DNA of 64,000 nucleotides from Phalacrocorax aristotelis (Eukaryota > Chordata > Aves > Suliformes > Phalacrocoracidae), in NCBI RefSeq assembly GCF_949628215.1, contig NC_134282.1:10724223-10788222 (forward strand), written 5' to 3'. The position numbers were made by a program, and so were the translations under genes. Below are positions 53,421 through 64,000 of this stretch, in pieces. Position 1 is the stretch's first letter, and each line of letters begins with the position of its first letter. Under the pieces are notes generated by a model, which had not been told where the DNA came from, did not search any database, and was given only the letters and a program-made list of their open reading frames with translations.

Positions 53421-54171
53421 CTACTCTTACTGGCACAATTAGTAGACTGTATTTATTCAGTGCCTACTAATTAGTTTTTTTGGTTTGGATTGCTTGGATC
53501 CACAGGTGGGAGCAATTTGTATGTCAGCAAAGGGTCCTGCAGCAAATCAGTGGAGGATAATGAAGAAGTCTGTAAGAAAGTCCCATTGTATTGGCAGAGC
53601 TTTTGTAATTTCAATTAAACTACATGTCCTCTTCCAGCAAAAAAGTTATTTGGCAAGAAAAAACTACAGAAGTGTTTTATCTGGGTTTTTATTCATGTCC
53701 ATCATTCTGATACCAGTCTCTGCCCTCTGGGGTAACGACCCCACCCGTATCAATGCCATAGACAAGGCAGTCTCCCCATGTGTGGGCAGGAGGGGTTCTT
53801 CCAGGGTTTGCCGTTGTTTGCCTTGTTGCTGGTTACATGGTGAGTCATGCAGAAGCCAAGAAGGGGGAGCTAAAGTTGAACTGGGGGCAGGTGAACGATC
53901 TTAGAAAACATCCTTAGCTCTTGGCTGAGCAAATGTATTTTAACTTTGTGTATGGTGCTTCCTAATTTTAGAAACGAACCTTTTGCAGAGAGCTGCCAGT
54001 TAAATAATGCATCATTCCCTGACAGGTGACATGGTACTGTGCTTGATGTGTCATCTTGTTGCAGTCTATTTATTGGAGACAATCAATAAAGAGAGCTCCA
54101 ACTGTATGTAGTTGAGCCATGCAGGGGCACGAGTTTTGTCAGGCTGAAGTTGAAATACGTGGGCTCAAAAT

Positions 54172-54186
54172 CACACACACACACAC
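54172..54186. repeat. Short (CA)n microsatellite
   Basis: Seven and a half CA units without interruption. Confidence 0.9.
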
Positions 54187-57014
54187 TGCACATGTTGTAA
54201 TCTGAGTTGTTAAATAACCGATGTGTTTCTTTTTATGTAAACTCTTGGCTGAAACATGCCACACAATGTCAGAATTGCCATGCTCTCGGCACCTTAGTCA
54301 GCCAGTCACTGAGCAGCCACTTTTTATGGGTGAATACAAAAGCTTGAGATAACATGTGCCTCAAGGAGATTTTACAAATGATACTAATATTTTTCCTTCA
54401 GGTTACTAGGGTTTCTACCTCTGTATAACCATTGACACCTGTACACACTAAAGAGCGTGGTGTTCCAGTTGGTTGGGGCTACTGAGGTCTGTTTTAATGC
54501 TTTCAGTTCTCCCTGTTCGTGGTTCCTCTCCTGCCATCGTCTTTCTGTCCCTGTCTAGCATTGTGCTCTCTTTACCGGTGACTCCTCTCCCAGGAGTATC
54601 ACTGGCCCAGTATATCTTTCTGTGTTACAACAATCTATGATCAGTCCCTCTCCCTGATTTTACTGGACACTTTGCTCAGTAAAAACAGAGAGAGCGATCT
54701 CCAATTACTGCAGAACTGACACTGGAGATTAGCATGATTCCCTTAAAATTAAATGCTAGGGGAGAGCCTCAGATGTTATCCATAACTGAAGACATTTAGG
54801 AACAATGTTGTTGGCACTTTAAAATGCTAGATCAGCTGAGCTGCTGGTTCCAGTTCATTTACGCTTGTTCGATACACCCCAAGGCCAAGGTACAAATGCA
54901 GCCCAGATCACGAAGTGTGTGCACCTTGTCTCAGTATCTACTATGTATTAGCTCACATCAGAAAACCACCATGTAATTGGGCATCTTAGAAGTGTAGATT
55001 CATGAAGCACTTATTTTCTTTGTTTTTTAGGTATCATAGCTTCCTGTCTGCTATTTCTTATCCCAAGTCTCCGAGAGATATTTATGTATTCTGTTTATTA
55101 ATATATCAAAATTGTACACTATGCAGCTACCCATCCCTTTGTTGAATGCTGATGAGAAACATTCCGTGTTCCCAAAGGCTTCATATAAATAAAACAAGAC
55201 AAATGCAAGATGAGGTGCAGGACAGCTGCTAACCACAGATGAAAGAATAGATGTAAGATGGTTGCATCAGTGGGTGGTGATATAAAGGGTACTCTCAAAT
55301 TCCCTAGCAATGCAGTAGAACAGGTGGGAGAGGCAGCTGTTTCTGAAGAGGTTTTTTTTATAATTTATCATCTTGTACAATGTATCGCTGAGGCTGCTTT
55401 GCTTTTATTAACGTAACTTAGTGCCTAAATCTAGCTATTTAACATTTTTGTATATTGCTCACCAGCTTTTCATGCTTCTGAATACTTGAAGTTCTTCAGA
55501 TATCTCTGGTGTAGATACAGAGTACATGAAGTACGTTTTCCGAAAGCACAGGCCACAGTATTGTTATTTCAGGAGGAAAATCTCAGGGACAAGATGCGGC
55601 AAATACACTGATGAACTAGAAGCCTTGAGACATCCAGTCTGGCAAGCTGGTTTGTGAAAATCTGTTTTAGGAATTTCTCAAGAAGCATATCAGTTGAGCT
55701 GAATCCTTCAAACTTCTCCGATCCCTCTTACTTCCTCCTTGATTTCTTTGGGAAATAGGTTTTTTTCTATCTAGGTTTTAAAAGACTAGTTCTTCTAAAA
55801 AGTATTTTTGCCTTTCAACTCTCTTTTGCCTTTTGTATCTCTATGATAACGCTGTGCCAAACACGACTAAATTTAACTTCTGCAAAAAGATGAATAAATA
55901 GCATTTTCACTCACTTATAGATTGGAAGCTTTAAGAGGAGGAGTTTTGAGCTACTCGACTCGACTGAAAAGAAATTGTAACTTGTGTTGAGGTCACAAGT
56001 CCAGCGTTCAGCTTCTGGAAAGTTGTAGGAGAAGCTTGCAGGAGGACGAGATGAATACTGAGTTGTGAAGAGCATCAGTTACGGTGAAAGAGTGAATTTT
56101 CTTTTGTTTTGTCAGAGGTGAGGTTGAAATGTGATAAGAGTCTCCAAATATGTAGAAGTTTGCTGTGAAGAGGAAGACTTTTCTGTAAGCCCACTGGGAA
56201 GAGAGCAGTGCGGTACCAGGGGGGTGCATGGTTACATACTAAGAAAGTCTGTCTAACTTTCAGAAGAGTTGGCAGTGTTATAAAATGCTGAAGGTGTTGG
56301 ATCTCTGAACTGAGAGATTTTTAAGAACAGGTTATGCAGCTGTCTTGTAAAATTTAAGTGTTGTTTGCACTGCCTTTGTGTGCAAAGGTAGGTGCCACAG
56401 GTGCCTCCCAGATCTGTTTATCTGTGACTTGAAGTCCCCATATCACCTTTGTTAGCTGAGAGATCACAGTTGGTTCGTTATTGCCATGAAGAGGGTGTTA
56501 AAAGCCCTTTTACTTCACAAGTAGAAACAGATTTGGTTACATACTGGGAATATTTCTACATCATTAAATGATACATGCTGCGCAGTTTCTGTACAGGAGA
56601 GATTCAAGACAAGGATTACAGGTATAGGACATATTTCAGTATGTAAATAGTTACGTATGTTGAAGGTTTAATGGAGTTATCACATATCTGGGTTTAAATA
56701 GTGTGTGTCCTCCTTTGCATGGGTGCCAATTTTATATTGTATCAGAGATGTGGAAATTTGATTTTCTAGAAATGAGGCTTCATTTACCATTTGTTTGGAG
56801 CCAGTGTTTGAGGATCATGTTCTGTATAAGAAATCAGCTTGCACTCTAACAAGACAAGACTGGTGGGCATTCACAGTGGTGACTGATCAGGTTGTCGTTC
56901 GTCCTTGTCTTTGTAGCTAATGAACTTTGCTGGTAGAATAAATGGCTAGGGCAGCACACGTGTACCTGGAGCACTGTTCCTCCATCCCTTCCATCTCAGA
57001 CTGTAGTGGGAAGG

Positions 57015-57520
57015 GTTGAAACACTTCAAATAAAGGTGAAACAACTTCTCTATGAGGAATGGCTACATATACTAATGCTCTTCAGGCTAAAAAAAAGGAG
57101 ACAACTGAGAGGATATGAAAGAACCTATGAAATGAGGTATTCTGAGGAAGAGGGGATAGGACTGGCTGTGTACTCTTTCTTGCAGGCAAGAACGAGGAGG
57201 CATCGAACAAAAAGAGCAGGTGGCAGGGTCTGAACAAAGGAGGTTCTTCCCACAGCATGAAGTTAGATAATGGAAGGGATACTGAGATCCAAGAAACAAC
57301 TGGACAGCTTCAGGGAGAAGGAATCCCTCAAGAAGAGTTAAATGCAGAGATGGTACATTTGTCTCAGGAGGTGCCTGGAGTAGAAAGAATTGTAGGCTGG
57401 GAAAGTCTCTACAAGCCTCCCGTATTCTTACACTTTCTGTTTTCAGTTTCATCTTCTACAGCCATACTGTGTTATTCCTTCCCTCTGGTGAGAAAGTTGA
57501 TTATGGATTAGTGAAGAAGC
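57015..57520 (+). mobile_element. Probable ancient LINE (CR1-like) remnant
   Basis: The order of words resembles old amniote CR1 3' parts: CTTCAGGCTAAAAAAAAGGA, GAGACAACTGAGAGGATATG, 'CTATGAAATGAGG', CAAGAACGAGGAGGCATCGA, then GGTTCTTCCCACAGCATGAA and 'ACAACTGGACAGCTTC'. The + frame at 57006-57233 shows LFRLKKRRQLRGYERT, like the [11 protein letters not shown] motif of CR1 ORF2. Divergence is high and both ends are unclear. Non-coding today. Confidence 0.55.
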
Positions 57521-58069
57521 CAGATCCTCATCGTGCTGAGAAATGGCAGTGAACTGGCCTTCCTTGCAGAATTCCTGGTGTGAAGCAGGGTATCATTGTG
57601 TCCAAGATGACTCATGATGCCTCAGACTAGGGATCTTCGCACTCTATTGTTTAGCCTGGTACTTTGACCCTACACTTACCTGCACAGCAGTGCTGCTGAA
57701 TACACCCATCTGTTGGACACAGTCAAGGAAAGAGACCTCACCATGACATTCATGAATCTCTTTTGTAACGCACTCTTTACAGAGAACATTTTAATCCCAG
57801 CAGGTCTGAAAGAGAGAAGTCCTCACTTTTCCACATAACGTAAACAGGTACTCAAAAAAAGTTAGACTTGGGGTATGTCCATCCGACAAACCTCAAAAGA
57901 AAATAGACACAACTGTGTTACAACTGAGCGTGTATTTGCACATTTCAGCGTGTATTGTACAGCAGCATTTGGTGATCCCCAGTTGGAAAGCTGACTTGGG
58001 AGAGAAGATATTTTACCTGAGAATACCTTCTTTTTAAATAGAAGCTGTTTTACAAAAATAAATATGAAT

Positions 58070-58279
58070 GTGAGAGTTGGATTTTGCTTATTTTATTCCA
58101 TGATGAGTGGTTTCAGGAACGCTAGAAAGGGAGTCAGGGCTTCATAATGTTAGTAGGGGCAAGTGCCCTTCATTCTCATCTTCTTAGCCAGAGACGATGC
58201 ATGTGAGGGCTGCTTTATGGAACGATTGCAAAAGGGAGCCTCCCAAGATAAGGAGGGTTGGCTGCAATATTCATATTCT
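58070..58279 (-). other. TM4SF4: TM4SF4 3' untranslated region
   Basis: The sequence runs from the stop codon to just past the AATAAA at 58097-58092. It is short and free of repeats. A longer alternative end is possible. Confidence 0.5.
58092..58097 (-). terminator. TM4SF4: TM4SF4 poly(A) signal
   Basis: AATAAA on the - strand (context GGAATAAAATAAGC), about 185 nt downstream of the TM4SF4 stop codon. It is the first canonical hexamer after the stop. Confidence 0.6.
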
Positions 58280-58297
58280 TTAGACAGTTCCATCTCC
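58280..58297 (-). CDS. TM4SF4: TM4SF4 exon 5: last five codons and stop
   Basis: After the acceptor TTTTTATTCTTCCAG (- strand) the reading is GGA GAT GGA ACT GTC TAA, that is GDGTV and stop. Human TM4SF4 ends GDGPV after the same CCGCCG motif, so this tiny coding exon is very probably right. It joins in phase 0 to exon 4 (GGG|GTGAGC donor). The exon holds only 18 coding bases, and ab initio gene finders would tend to miss it and read through to VSN and a stop in the intron. Confidence 0.9.
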   Translation of the reverse strand, partial: GDGTV

Positions 58298-58589
58298 CTG
58301 GAAGAATAAAAACATGGAGGTAATTTAGTGGCTAATATTTCTGTGACTTCCAAAGATTATTATTTCCCCGTGGCTATGCGAAGCTGTCAGAATAAACACT
58401 GCAAATATGGACTGAGATCATATTTTCAGCACTCGGCAACACTGTAGGGTTTCAGCTGTACTTTAGAAAACATGATCATGGCGCTCAGTGAAGGCTAGCT
58501 TAGTATTTCCGACTGTCAGCTAGTCAGGCGTACTGATAAGTATCGTCAGTACACAAAATAATGGAAGAAGAAAGCCATCAGTTGCTCAC
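58298..58589 (-). other. TM4SF4: TM4SF4 intron 4, 292 bp
   Basis: Donor GTGAGC (58589 leftwards) and acceptor TTCTTCCAG (58306-58298). Nothing else seen. Confidence 0.88.
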
Positions 58590-58779
58590 CCCACAACATC
58601 CACAACATTTGCAGTCACCACAGATTGTTCCAAACAGGCCGTTCACCACCTGAATGCCACAGAGCGTTGCCTGGATCCCACTCATGATGAGCAGCAAGGA
58701 GAAGAGGGTCAGGTTCCACGGGACAATGTTTTCGGGTGACTCACACGCGTTCCACATTGTGTGGTTAGCAAGGTAATCC
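58590..58779 (-). CDS. TM4SF4: TM4SF4 exon 4: second extracellular loop end, TM4, Cys-rich tail
   Basis: The exon has 190 bp: one base finishing Gly133, then 63 codons. It begins DYLANHTMWNACESPENIVP, part of the large extracellular loop. It then gives the fourth transmembrane segment (LFSLLLIMSGIQATLCGIQV) and ends in the cytosolic tail GDCKCCGCCG, whose Cys cluster is a likely palmitoylation site. Sequons NHT (Asn138) and NLT (Asn155) can be glycosylated; NLT is shared with human, NHT is not. Acceptor CCCCCCAG|G and donor GGG|GTGAGC frame the exon. The WNLTLFS and QVVNGL motifs identify TM4SF4 and not TM4SF1 or TM4SF18. Confidence 0.97.
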
Positions 58780-60437
58780 CTGGGGGGAAACAAAACAGTT
58801 ACGAAGAAGACGATGTTAGCTCACAGAGAGGGGATCTGTCACAGCTGACAAGGCGTCACTGTTGTGATGTTCTGTTAGCCTCAGTGCTGCGAGAAAGAAT
58901 TCCCATTATCGCACTGGTGGTACTTATCTAGAATGTGATTTCGTTTGAGTTTCTACATCAATTGAAGCAATTGATTTGAAAAGATGAGTCATCAGAAGGG
59001 AACAATCAAAGACGAGTATGTATTAGATAAAATTTAACAGTTTCTGGTATTTTAGGAAGAAGAGATCCTAGCCAAGCATGTGCCAAGTGGATGTTTGTTC
59101 ATGCCAATGTCTTTTGTTGAAGGTGGTTTTGCCACTGCTTTTGTGGTTCTTTGCTGGATGAAGCAGTGCTGACATCTGGCGGTATGTAATACACCCCAAG
59201 GCGTACCCCTGCAGACGCGGGACTCCCCGGGCTCCTCGGGAGTGTGGCACCTTCTATAATTCGTCCTTGGCAGAAACCCCGGGGAGGCAGGGGGTGTCCA
59301 CATCTACATATTTGTCTTAATTTATTGTATTACATTGTAATAAAAATAAGTGAATTACCAAAACAATATGATAGAATATTAATAAACCCAGTTTTCCTAA
59401 CAAAACATCAAATGCTACCAGGCCAGTTGCCTCTCTTTTGAGCAGAAAAGAATAACCGTTGCTGTTCTGGATAACTCATCTAAAGAACAGCAGTATTAAG
59501 TAAAAGTATTTTCCATAATTTTTACCTTCACATTTTGATTTAGTTGTGAACTGCTTAACCACTTGCTATGTTTCCTCTGCATATTCTTAATGCGGTTTTG
59601 TTTCTTGTGTTCTTGTCAAGTGATTCTTTGCCAACAAAATTGTGTTTGAAACAGAGCATATTTTTCCAAATACTCCCAGAATTGGACCAAAGCAGTTGGT
59701 TTCCAGCCCTCACTGGTCCATCAACAAATGTATAATATACAACATGATACCTCTTTTTTTCCTTTTTAACCTGAACTATAATTTTGTGGTCTGTTAAGCA
59801 AGGAACGCTGATAGGTCACTTCTGACTGAGGAAGGCTGCATTAAAGATTCTCAGGTAACGAGAGGTTTATGGTGCCCCTTGTTATCTGTCCTGCTGTTCT
59901 TGGTAACATACTGTACCCTGTTTTCAGCTGGACCTTTGCTGACTTCAGCCCTGAGCAAGGGGATCGCTAGGGTTTCATGTTCTTCGCACCACCTCTCTGA
60001 AAGTGATAAGTACACGACAGCAAACATATGAGTTGCAGAGTGTGAGGAACAGACAACTTCCAAATCCCATAACCAAGGTAAAATGACACATAGATACTAA
60101 TTATTCAAGTACCATGAAATTTCAATATAAGATGTCAGTGCACTTCATCTAGGTAGAATTTATCCCCATATACTGCTTATCATCCCAAGAATAACCTAGA
60201 AGGCTGTGCATTTCTCTTTATCGGCTCCTTTGAAACTCAATAGTTTTGATTATACTTGGTAGTCTTCACATCAGAGCTCTTGAACCTTAGTATTGCTGTA
60301 TGTTGCTGGCTTTTCTAAGAGCTTCTGTGTTTTAGACAACCAGTAGAATCCCAATTTTTATACAACGGATTTAGAAGTTAAATCTTATCACAAACTTAAA
60401 ACATGCATAACTTTTTTTCGGATTGTCTTTGTCTTAC
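58780..60437 (-). other. TM4SF4: TM4SF4 intron 3, 1.66 kb
   Basis: Donor GTAAGA at 60437 and acceptor CCCCCCAG at 58780 join in phase 2 (GG|G). No repeat element is recognised. A GC-rich spot with a small imperfect hairpin lies near 59218-59242. Confidence 0.88.
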
Positions 60438-60571
60438 CCATCCTGGAAAGGATAGGTCCACTCTCTTCCAGTGTAACATTTAGGGCCTCTGTTTAGGGCT
60501 ACTGCTGACAAAATGAAGCAGTATCCAGCTCCCAGAAATCCAATTGCAGCAAATATTAGAGAAGAAAACAT
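60438..60571 (-). CDS. TM4SF4: TM4SF4 exon 3: TM3 and start of large extracellular loop
   Basis: The exon has 134 bp: 44 codons and two bases (GG) of a split Gly. It is not apparent from any frame beginning with Met alone because it is short. On the - strand, after acceptor CTTCGTCAG, it reads MFSSLIFAAIGFLGAGYCFI, then LSAVALNRGPKC and ends EWTYPFQD. This is the third transmembrane segment (about residues 89-114) followed by the loop with the conserved GPKC. It is aligned with human TM4SF4 MFTSTIFAVVGFLGAGYSFI. The human sequon in this loop (NSTW) is replaced by GREW. Donor GG|GTAAGAC. Confidence 0.95.
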
Positions 60572-61217
60572 CTGACGAAGAGAAAAATAATGTTATTTCT
60601 GTTTTCATTCAGACAATTAAATGTACCCTATTAATATGAATGTTCATTCCCTAAATTCAGTTCATAATAGTCAAAATAGACAACTAAATTATATTAGATT
60701 GCAATTACATAATAAATGTATAACGTATATCTGTACTGGGATTTAGAAGCTTTAAAAGAATTAGCACCATTTGTCAGAAGACGGGTCGATGCTGACACAG
60801 TAGATGGCACTCCTACCCTTCAGACAGTATTCATCCAACAGACGTAGTTGTTGTTCAAGGTCCTGCGTTTCACTGAAGTGGATCTCTTTCTCAAGAGATT
60901 ATAAGCAAGACTGAAGTCTTGGACCACTCAAGGCATTAAAAAAAAATCTGCAGTATCCTTTACAAGTTAGTTTTGGTATCTTGGTCATATTTGAGCCAAG
61001 TAATTATATTTTTCCTTCCTGAGTCTCCCCTTCAGGTTTCCTATTAGTATGCTTTATCTCTTCGTCGGTACTCGTCAACATTAGCTCTAACAGTGCAACT
61101 GGAACGGATTAGAAGGGACACCTATTTTTCTGGCTTTCCATTACAGCATTTTCATATATACTAATATATAAGTAAATCATGCAAAGACTAATGCCCTGCT
61201 TGAATTCTGCAGCACTC

Positions 61218-61345
61218 GTAGCCATAATAGTTTGTAGGTAGAGGTAGTGTCTTTTATTGGATCGAAGTGATATAGGTGGAGGAAAAGAGAAATGTACTTT
61301 CAGGTCTGTGAGCTTTTATTCAGACCTCATCACAAGGCTCTTGCC
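61218..61345. repeat. Possible ancient amniote interspersed repeat
   Basis: GGTAGTGTCTTTTATTGGAT, then a GGAGGAAAAGAGAAATG stretch, CTTTCAGGTCTGTGAGC and TTCAGACCTCATCACAAGG resemble an old repeat known to me from reptile and bird genomes (tail words like 'GTCTTTTATTGGACCAACT' and 'CTTTCGAGCTT...TTCAGGTCTG'). I cannot name the family with certainty. Confidence 0.35.
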
Positions 61346-62221
61346 TGGAGTGTTGATATGCATTTTTCAGTTGATGTATGGGGCTAACTTGAACATTATG
61401 TTTATGTAGCAGACATCACAATAATGGTGTTTCTGCTAGCATGCAAGAACAAATTCAGTTTTCAGTCATGCTGTGGTAAGGCCACCAGGGCTCTTTTAGT
61501 CTGGTGTCTTAGTACTTGTGACTATATTAATATTCCCAGTCTCTCAGCCAGCTGCACTTTAACACGAGTCATCAACAAGGCACTGCACTGTGGAACACAG
61601 GTTGCTTTATGGGCAGCACCACACGTACCGGATTTAGCGTACATACGCCAGCAGGAGCAGGGGCAGCGGGTGCTCACGGCTGGTCACCCCCTGGGTATAA
61701 CCGTGCGCCCCGTTCAGCTGCACTGCAGGGGAGTGGGTCGCAGCCTGGCAGCAAAACGTTAGTAGTTTGGTAGTCACTGAGTTATATCTGGTCTTCAAAG
61801 CTAAACTAACAGAAAATTGATAATCCAGTGTGGTGAAGAGAAATATGTGGCTCTATTTCCCCCGCCTCGAAGTCCCACCTGGTTTGTTGGGATTGCATGA
61901 AGACAGGATCAAAGACAGGGGATTTAGGGAAGGCTCCTTGTTAACCTCACAGTCATGATTGTTTTCCTGTTTGTTTTTTCCTTTTGGTTTTGTTGGGTTT
62001 TTTTTCATTTGAAAACGTGTTCCTTTATAAAAAAGTGTAATGAACTACTTGAGCCAAACAATTTATTTCAAAAGGACAGACTTTCCTAGTAGAAATATAT
62101 GTATTTTTTTCTCTAATCTCTTTTTTAAAAACTAAAATGCTTGAAGTGTTTACTAGTATCTGAAGATACCCGTTTGAAATTTTTGACTTCTAGTGCGAAA
62201 GGAAGCTATAAATTCAAAGTG

Positions 62222-62300
62222 GAGCCTGGTCTACTCATCTTTAAGCAGGAGGTTGGATTAGGTGACCTCCTGAGGTCTCTTCCAACCTGAAATTTCCTGT
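62222..62300 (+). mobile_element. CR1 LINE 3' tail fragment
   Basis: GGAGGTTGGATTAGGTGACC, TCCTGAGGTCTCTTCCAACC and TGAAATTTCCTGTGA match the last bases of CR1 in + orientation. Only the tail is present. It sits in TM4SF4 intron 2, antisense to that gene. Confidence 0.85.
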
Positions 62301-62728
62301 GAACCTAGTGAGATACTCACAGGCCATTGCATGGGTCTGCAATGAGCTGGGAATTAGTGCCCAACTGTCAGAATAATTTTTGAACTGCCAACAAAAAATG
62401 GCTGAAGGGAGAACTGTTATGCTCTGCAAAGCAAAGTGCTGATCTTTCAGAAATTAGTTTCAATTACGATAGCAACTCTAAGTATCTTGCTATAGCAGAA
62501 CACAACAAGGCAGTACGGTTATGGTACCTGTGGCACAACATCAAAGGCATAATACAATTTTTACAGCCTGCTATTTCTACTTTCCAGCACTCAGACAAAT
62601 GGTAGGGCTTGTGTCCTACACTCTGGACAGCATCTGTCTAGTCTCTCAATGACTGTGAGCAGAAGATATATATATTGTGTCAGTAACAATTTAGCTTTTA
62701 CTTTTTTGCCATGTTTCCTCTCACTTAC

Positions 62729-62818
62729 CGCAAACCTCTTTCCACAGCTCTCATTACCACAGCATCCACAGCAATCATTATTCTTAAGGCCCAAAAATAC
62801 CAAGGCAGGAAAGATCAT
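62729..62818 (-). CDS. TM4SF4: TM4SF4 exon 2: end of TM2 and cytosolic Cys loop
   Basis: The exon has 90 bp, 30 codons, phase 0 at both ends. It reads [20 protein letters not shown] then [10 protein letters not shown]. The first half completes the second transmembrane segment. The Cys cluster in the short intracellular loop is typical of the L6 (TM4SF1-like) family and a likely palmitoylation site. Acceptor TTATTGGTAG and donor GCG|GTAAGT are clear. The stretch is almost identical with human TM4SF4 (S for G in NESCGKR). Confidence 0.97.
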
Positions 62819-63080
62819 CTACCAATAACAGAAATACAGTTTGAATTGGGATGAATTCAAGTTACATTTGCTTTTAAATATAATAGTTCTATGTCTTTTT
62901 TTTTCTTATCACTAAATTACTTATGGCAAAGCTGTTGGATGATTTGTAACGTACTTGTTTATCAAATACAAATTTGCAGTGTTGGAACCTGCATTTGAGG
63001 TACTGAGGAAATTCAGCAATGCAAAGTCATGGTGTGGGTGGGAGGGGGAAAGGTAGGAATGTCTGAATTTATATACTCAC
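62819..63080 (-). other. TM4SF4: TM4SF4 intron 1, 262 bp
   Basis: Donor GTGAGT at 63080 and acceptor TTGGTAG ending at 62819. The short intron has nothing else in it. Confidence 0.9.
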
Positions 63081-63254
63081 CAATACACCAGATCCCAGGA
63101 TCCCTCCAAAGTACCAAACTTCGTCTGTAATGTATAGATTGTTGTCAATCACTTTTCCTCCAGGGAAAAACAACAAAATGTTAGCGAGGGTGCATAGCAC
63201 AGCCAGGGGAATAAGAGTGGTTCCCAGGCACTTAGCACAACCTCCCGTGCACAT
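63081..63254 (-). CDS. TM4SF4: TM4SF4 exon 1: start codon, TM1, first loop, most of TM2
   Basis: The exon has 174 coding bases, 58 codons. The start MCTGGCAKCLGTTLIPLA matches the invariant MCxGxCAxC start of L6-family proteins. The ATG has A at -3 (AAAGCATGT), a good initiation context. TM1 covers about residues 10-30. The first extracellular loop (PGGKVIDNNLYITDEVWYF) and the first part of TM2 (GGILGSGVL) follow. The donor is TTG|GTGAGT. The complete protein is 201 residues, one fewer than human (202). TM4SF4 is a plasma-membrane protein of liver, gut and endocrine pancreas linked to growth and differentiation control; that role is family knowledge, not visible here. Confidence 0.97.
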
Positions 63255-63322
63255 GCTTTTTTAAAGAAATGGCAAACACAATTAAAGGCAGAGGAAAAAT
63301 CTCTCAGACGTTCTTGGAACTG

Positions 63323-63329
63323 TTTTATA
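63323..63329 (-). promoter_or_regulatory. TM4SF4: Possible TATA box of TM4SF4
   Basis: TATAAAA on the - strand (context CTTTTTATAAAACAG) lies about 70 bp upstream of the ATG. That would give a 5' UTR of about 40 nt. There is no CpG island at this end. A non-coding first exon farther upstream is an alternative. Confidence 0.4.
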
Positions 63330-64000
63330 AAAAGGAGGTTCTCAGTGTGCTTTACAAAATCCAGTTTCTGCTGTGCCTTTGGAGGAGATGAGCCTGTAGA
63401 ATGCTCCCTTCAGAGATGGTGCTGCAGTCGATCAGAAATGCAGTGTGCTCATTATTTATACGTTCTTGCAGCCGTGATGTCAATTTTCTAAACATTCGTA
63501 AATGAAATTACATTCAGTGCAGCCTCTCTCTCATTTCACTATGACAACCAATAACCTCTGTTAATATTTTACTAATGTGGATGAGAGACTTCATTATCTG
63601 GGCTTAGGTCATGGGTAGATATCCTTCTTAGTCCTGGATCATCGTTTTTACAACACACGGTTCTCTTCACGCTACCAAATACTTCTTTGAAAACACTGAC
63701 ATGAAAACATATAACGAATTGGCTGATGTTAATAACAGCTGTGTGCAATGGAAAAGTTCTGGTGAGTTTTCTTTTCTTTGGGAAAGCTGAGCTAGTCATT
63801 TGTTATTTTGAAGCACTCGGACAATTTATAGATTTGCACTAAGTATTGAATTATTATGGAGGCAGTGTTTTGCAGCTGGTGTCTCTGAATAGAGGCGAAC
63901 GAGCAAAAAAGTTTCAGTGGACTTGCTCCTTACGTTGTGTCATTTTGTGTTCTCTAAGGATAATGTGTTCCCTCAAAGCCCAGCATTTTATCTGCACTCA
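63330..64000. other. Upstream flank of TM4SF4
   Basis: No gene or repeat recognised. Mixed AT-rich sequence; the 75-codon - frame at 63572-63799 has no recognisable similarity. Confidence 0.6.

Larger units (their letters stand above)
51221..58069. other. Intergenic gap between convergent WWTR1 and TM4SF4
   Basis: About 6.8 kb without a recognisable gene. It holds a GC-rich patch (53200-53420), a short CA repeat (54172-54186) and an old LINE remnant (57015-57520). The longest frame, 139 codons at 53485-53904 (+), has no recognisable domain, no promoter or splice context and ends with a low-complexity Gly/Cys/Arg tail, so I do not call it a gene. Confidence 0.75.
60572..62728 (-). other. TM4SF4: TM4SF4 intron 2, 2.16 kb
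   Basis: Donor GTAAGT at 62728 and acceptor CTTCGTCAG ending at 60572 join in phase 0. It holds a sense-to-window CR1 tail (62222-62300), a probable ancient repeat (61218-61345) and a modestly GC-rich patch (61610-61750). No other gene is recognised; the 112-codon + frame at 61424-61762 spans the GC-rich patch and looks accidental. Confidence 0.88.

Noticed and set aside
53485..53904. 139-codon + frame between WWTR1 and TM4SF4
   Set aside because: No recognisable domain, biased Gly/Cys/Arg end, no promoter, splice or poly(A) context, next to a GC-rich patch that lengthens chance frames.
63069..63254. TM4SF1 or TM4SF18 instead of TM4SF4
   Set aside because: [26 protein letters not shown] and VPWNLTLFS are TM4SF4-type; TM4SF1 differs at these positions.

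Overview
The window is vertebrate nuclear DNA and almost certainly avian. Proteins are close to, but not identical with, mammalian WWTR1 and TM4SF4. Interspersed repeats are CR1 LINE tails and bird-type LTRs ending in the AAACCACGACA motif. I see no bacterial, plasmid or phage content, no RNA gene and no CRISPR array.

Layout. (1) Positions 1-51220, + strand: the 3' two thirds of WWTR1 (the TAZ Hippo-pathway co-activator). Five coding exons lie at 18264-18400, 36970-37169, 46000-46133, 46686-46798 and 47867-48051. They carry the second half of the WW domain, the coiled coil, the phosphodegron, the activation domain and the C-terminal PDZ ligand. The start codon, TEAD-binding region, 14-3-3 site and first half of the WW domain lie before base 1. 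A 3' UTR of about 3.2 kb follows. One intron has a GC donor instead of GT. (2) Positions 51221-58070: a convergent intergenic gap without a recognisable gene. (3) Positions 58070-63300, - strand: complete TM4SF4, a four-transmembrane L6-family protein, in five exons including a tiny five-codon last exon. (4) 63330-64000: upstream flank.

The WWTR1-TM4SF4 tail-to-tail arrangement matches the human 3q25 neighbourhood, so this is a conserved syntenic block. The two genes are neighbours and not known pathway partners.

The introns hold three related LTRs, all in the same sense as WWTR1. One is an intact solo LTR with a perfect 5-bp target duplication. They also hold about eight CR1 pieces, mostly antisense to WWTR1, some internally deleted or truncated at both ends, plus a 59-bp tandem duplication, a 26-bp perfect palindrome and a G-quadruplex-type tract. 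The stretch 29530-31790 has unusually many open frames and no assignment. I found no previously undescribed system. The best leads are the GC-AG intron, the sense-oriented LTRs and the unexplained 29.5-31.8 kb stretch.
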